This document shows, piece after piece, positions 4,675 to 5,056 of a DNA stretch of 5,056 nucleotides. The first letter of the stretch is position 1, and each line of letters opens with the position of its first letter. Below the pieces are notes generated by a model that did no database searches, was not told the DNA's origin, and saw nothing but the letters and a program-made list of their open reading frames with translations. The DNA comes from Candidatus Sabulitectum sp. (GTDB lineage: Bacteria; Fermentibacterota; Fermentibacteria; Fermentibacterales; JCC-6): NCBI GenBank assembly GCA_029940175.1, contig JAOZRM010000213.1:1-5056 (forward strand), in the 5' to 3' direction. Position numbers and translations under genes: made by a program.

Positions 4675-5056
4675 CTATTTCACTTCTTCAATCAGCAGCA
4701 CTTCTCTGGATGAGCAGATGATTACAAGCTGAATCAGCTTGCAGGTGATCTTGCGGCTTTTCTTGTAGTTAAGTAACTGGGCGGTAGCTTCCTGTTTGAC
4801 CGTGTTGATCAAAGCTTCAAGCTTCTTTGGGTCAGCAGGCAGATCTTCTGATTTGATGTACTTCAGCTCAATAAGATATTCATAATTGGTAAGGTCTGTG
4901 GTGAAGTAGTTCTTTCTGAAAAAGAAGTCGGCATAACCCCGGTGCATCTCCGGTTCACTCTCGATAAAGTAAAGAGGGGTTACATTAAGATATGCAAGCA
5001 GAAACATCTTGATGCTGTGCTCACGCAGCACAAAGTCTCGCAGTGAAGAGGCTGCA
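4675..5056 (-). CDS. C-terminal PD-(D/E)XK nuclease-like domain of a larger protein (partial)
   Basis: About 126 residues, open to the window edge at the N-terminal side and ending in TAG at 4677-4675. The sequence runs from LRDFVLREHSIKMFLLAYLN to GYADFFF and then YEYLIELKYIKSEDLP. The Asp of GYAD followed by the E-x-K of IELKYIK is the catalytic pattern of the PD-(D/E)XK fold found at the C-terminus of AAA-ATPase-like proteins of about 500 residues (the DUF1703/PDDEXK_9 type). The following helix, KKLEALINTVKQEATAQLLNYKKS, and final strands KLIQLVIICSSREVLLIEEV complete the domain. A GTG at 5031 could be read as a start, but the frame stays open and coherent upstream, so it is an internal Val. 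The biological role of these proteins is largely unknown; the ATPase part would lie outside the window. Confidence 0.82.
   Translation of the reverse strand, partial: AASSLRDFVLREHSIKMFLLAYLNVTPLYFIESEPEMHRGYADFFFRKNYFTTDLTNYEYLIELKYIKSEDLPADPKKLEALINTVKQEATAQLLNYKKSRKITCKLIQLVIICSSREVLLIEEVK

Noticed and set aside
1..5056. CRISPR arrays, tRNA or rRNA genes, or a complete insertion sequence.
   Set aside because: I saw no regularly spaced repeats, no cloverleaf-like or rRNA-like sequence, and no transposase with terminal inverted repeats.

Overview
The window looks like bacterial chromosome of moderate GC content. It has Shine-Dalgarno sites, a sigma-70-type promoter, short intergenic gaps and overlapping genes. 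The clearest theme is biosynthesis of the nickel-pincer nucleotide (NPN) cofactor of lactate racemase and related LarA enzymes: larC and the start of larB lie on the minus strand at the left, and larE lies on the plus strand further right. No larA is visible. The gene mix (lar genes, a PIN toxin-antitoxin pair, a C-terminal PD-(D/E)XK nuclease domain of the kind found on AAA-ATPase-like proteins) would suit an anaerobic or environmental bacterium, but I cannot name a phylum from the sequence.

Layout: (1) 1-426, minus: N-terminal 142 residues of LarB, running off the left edge. (2) 435-1607, minus: complete LarC in one reading frame, 8 nt upstream of larB in an apparent larC-larB operon. (3) 1608-2466: a divergent region that now holds a complete toxin-antitoxin cassette with its own promoter (1720-1749), a PIN-domain toxin (1784-2257) and an overlapping 52-residue antitoxin candidate (2247-2405). 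A 17-bp exact direct repeat (1669-1685 and 2442-2458) brackets this cassette. (4) 2467-3240, plus: LarE, best started at a GTG with a strong ribosome binding site. (5) 3315-4246, plus: a translationally coupled pair of unrecognised genes, a 47-residue single-span membrane peptide with a TTG start and a 263-residue membrane-anchored, low-complexity protein with short internal repeats. The pair ends at a strong intrinsic terminator. (6) 4247-4674: no confident gene; it holds a diverged second copy of the end of the 263-residue gene plus its terminator. (7) 4675-5056, minus: the C-terminal PD-(D/E)XK-like domain of a larger protein running off the right edge.

Together, LarB (carboxylation and cleavage of nicotinic acid adenine dinucleotide), LarE (sulfur insertion) and LarC (CTP-dependent nickel insertion) make up the complete three-step NPN pathway. 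The most interesting points are the repeat-flanked toxin-antitoxin cassette between larC and larE, the three-cysteine pattern in LarE that suggests an iron-sulfur rather than sacrificial mechanism, the small coupled membrane gene pair, and the duplicated gene-end/terminator unit.
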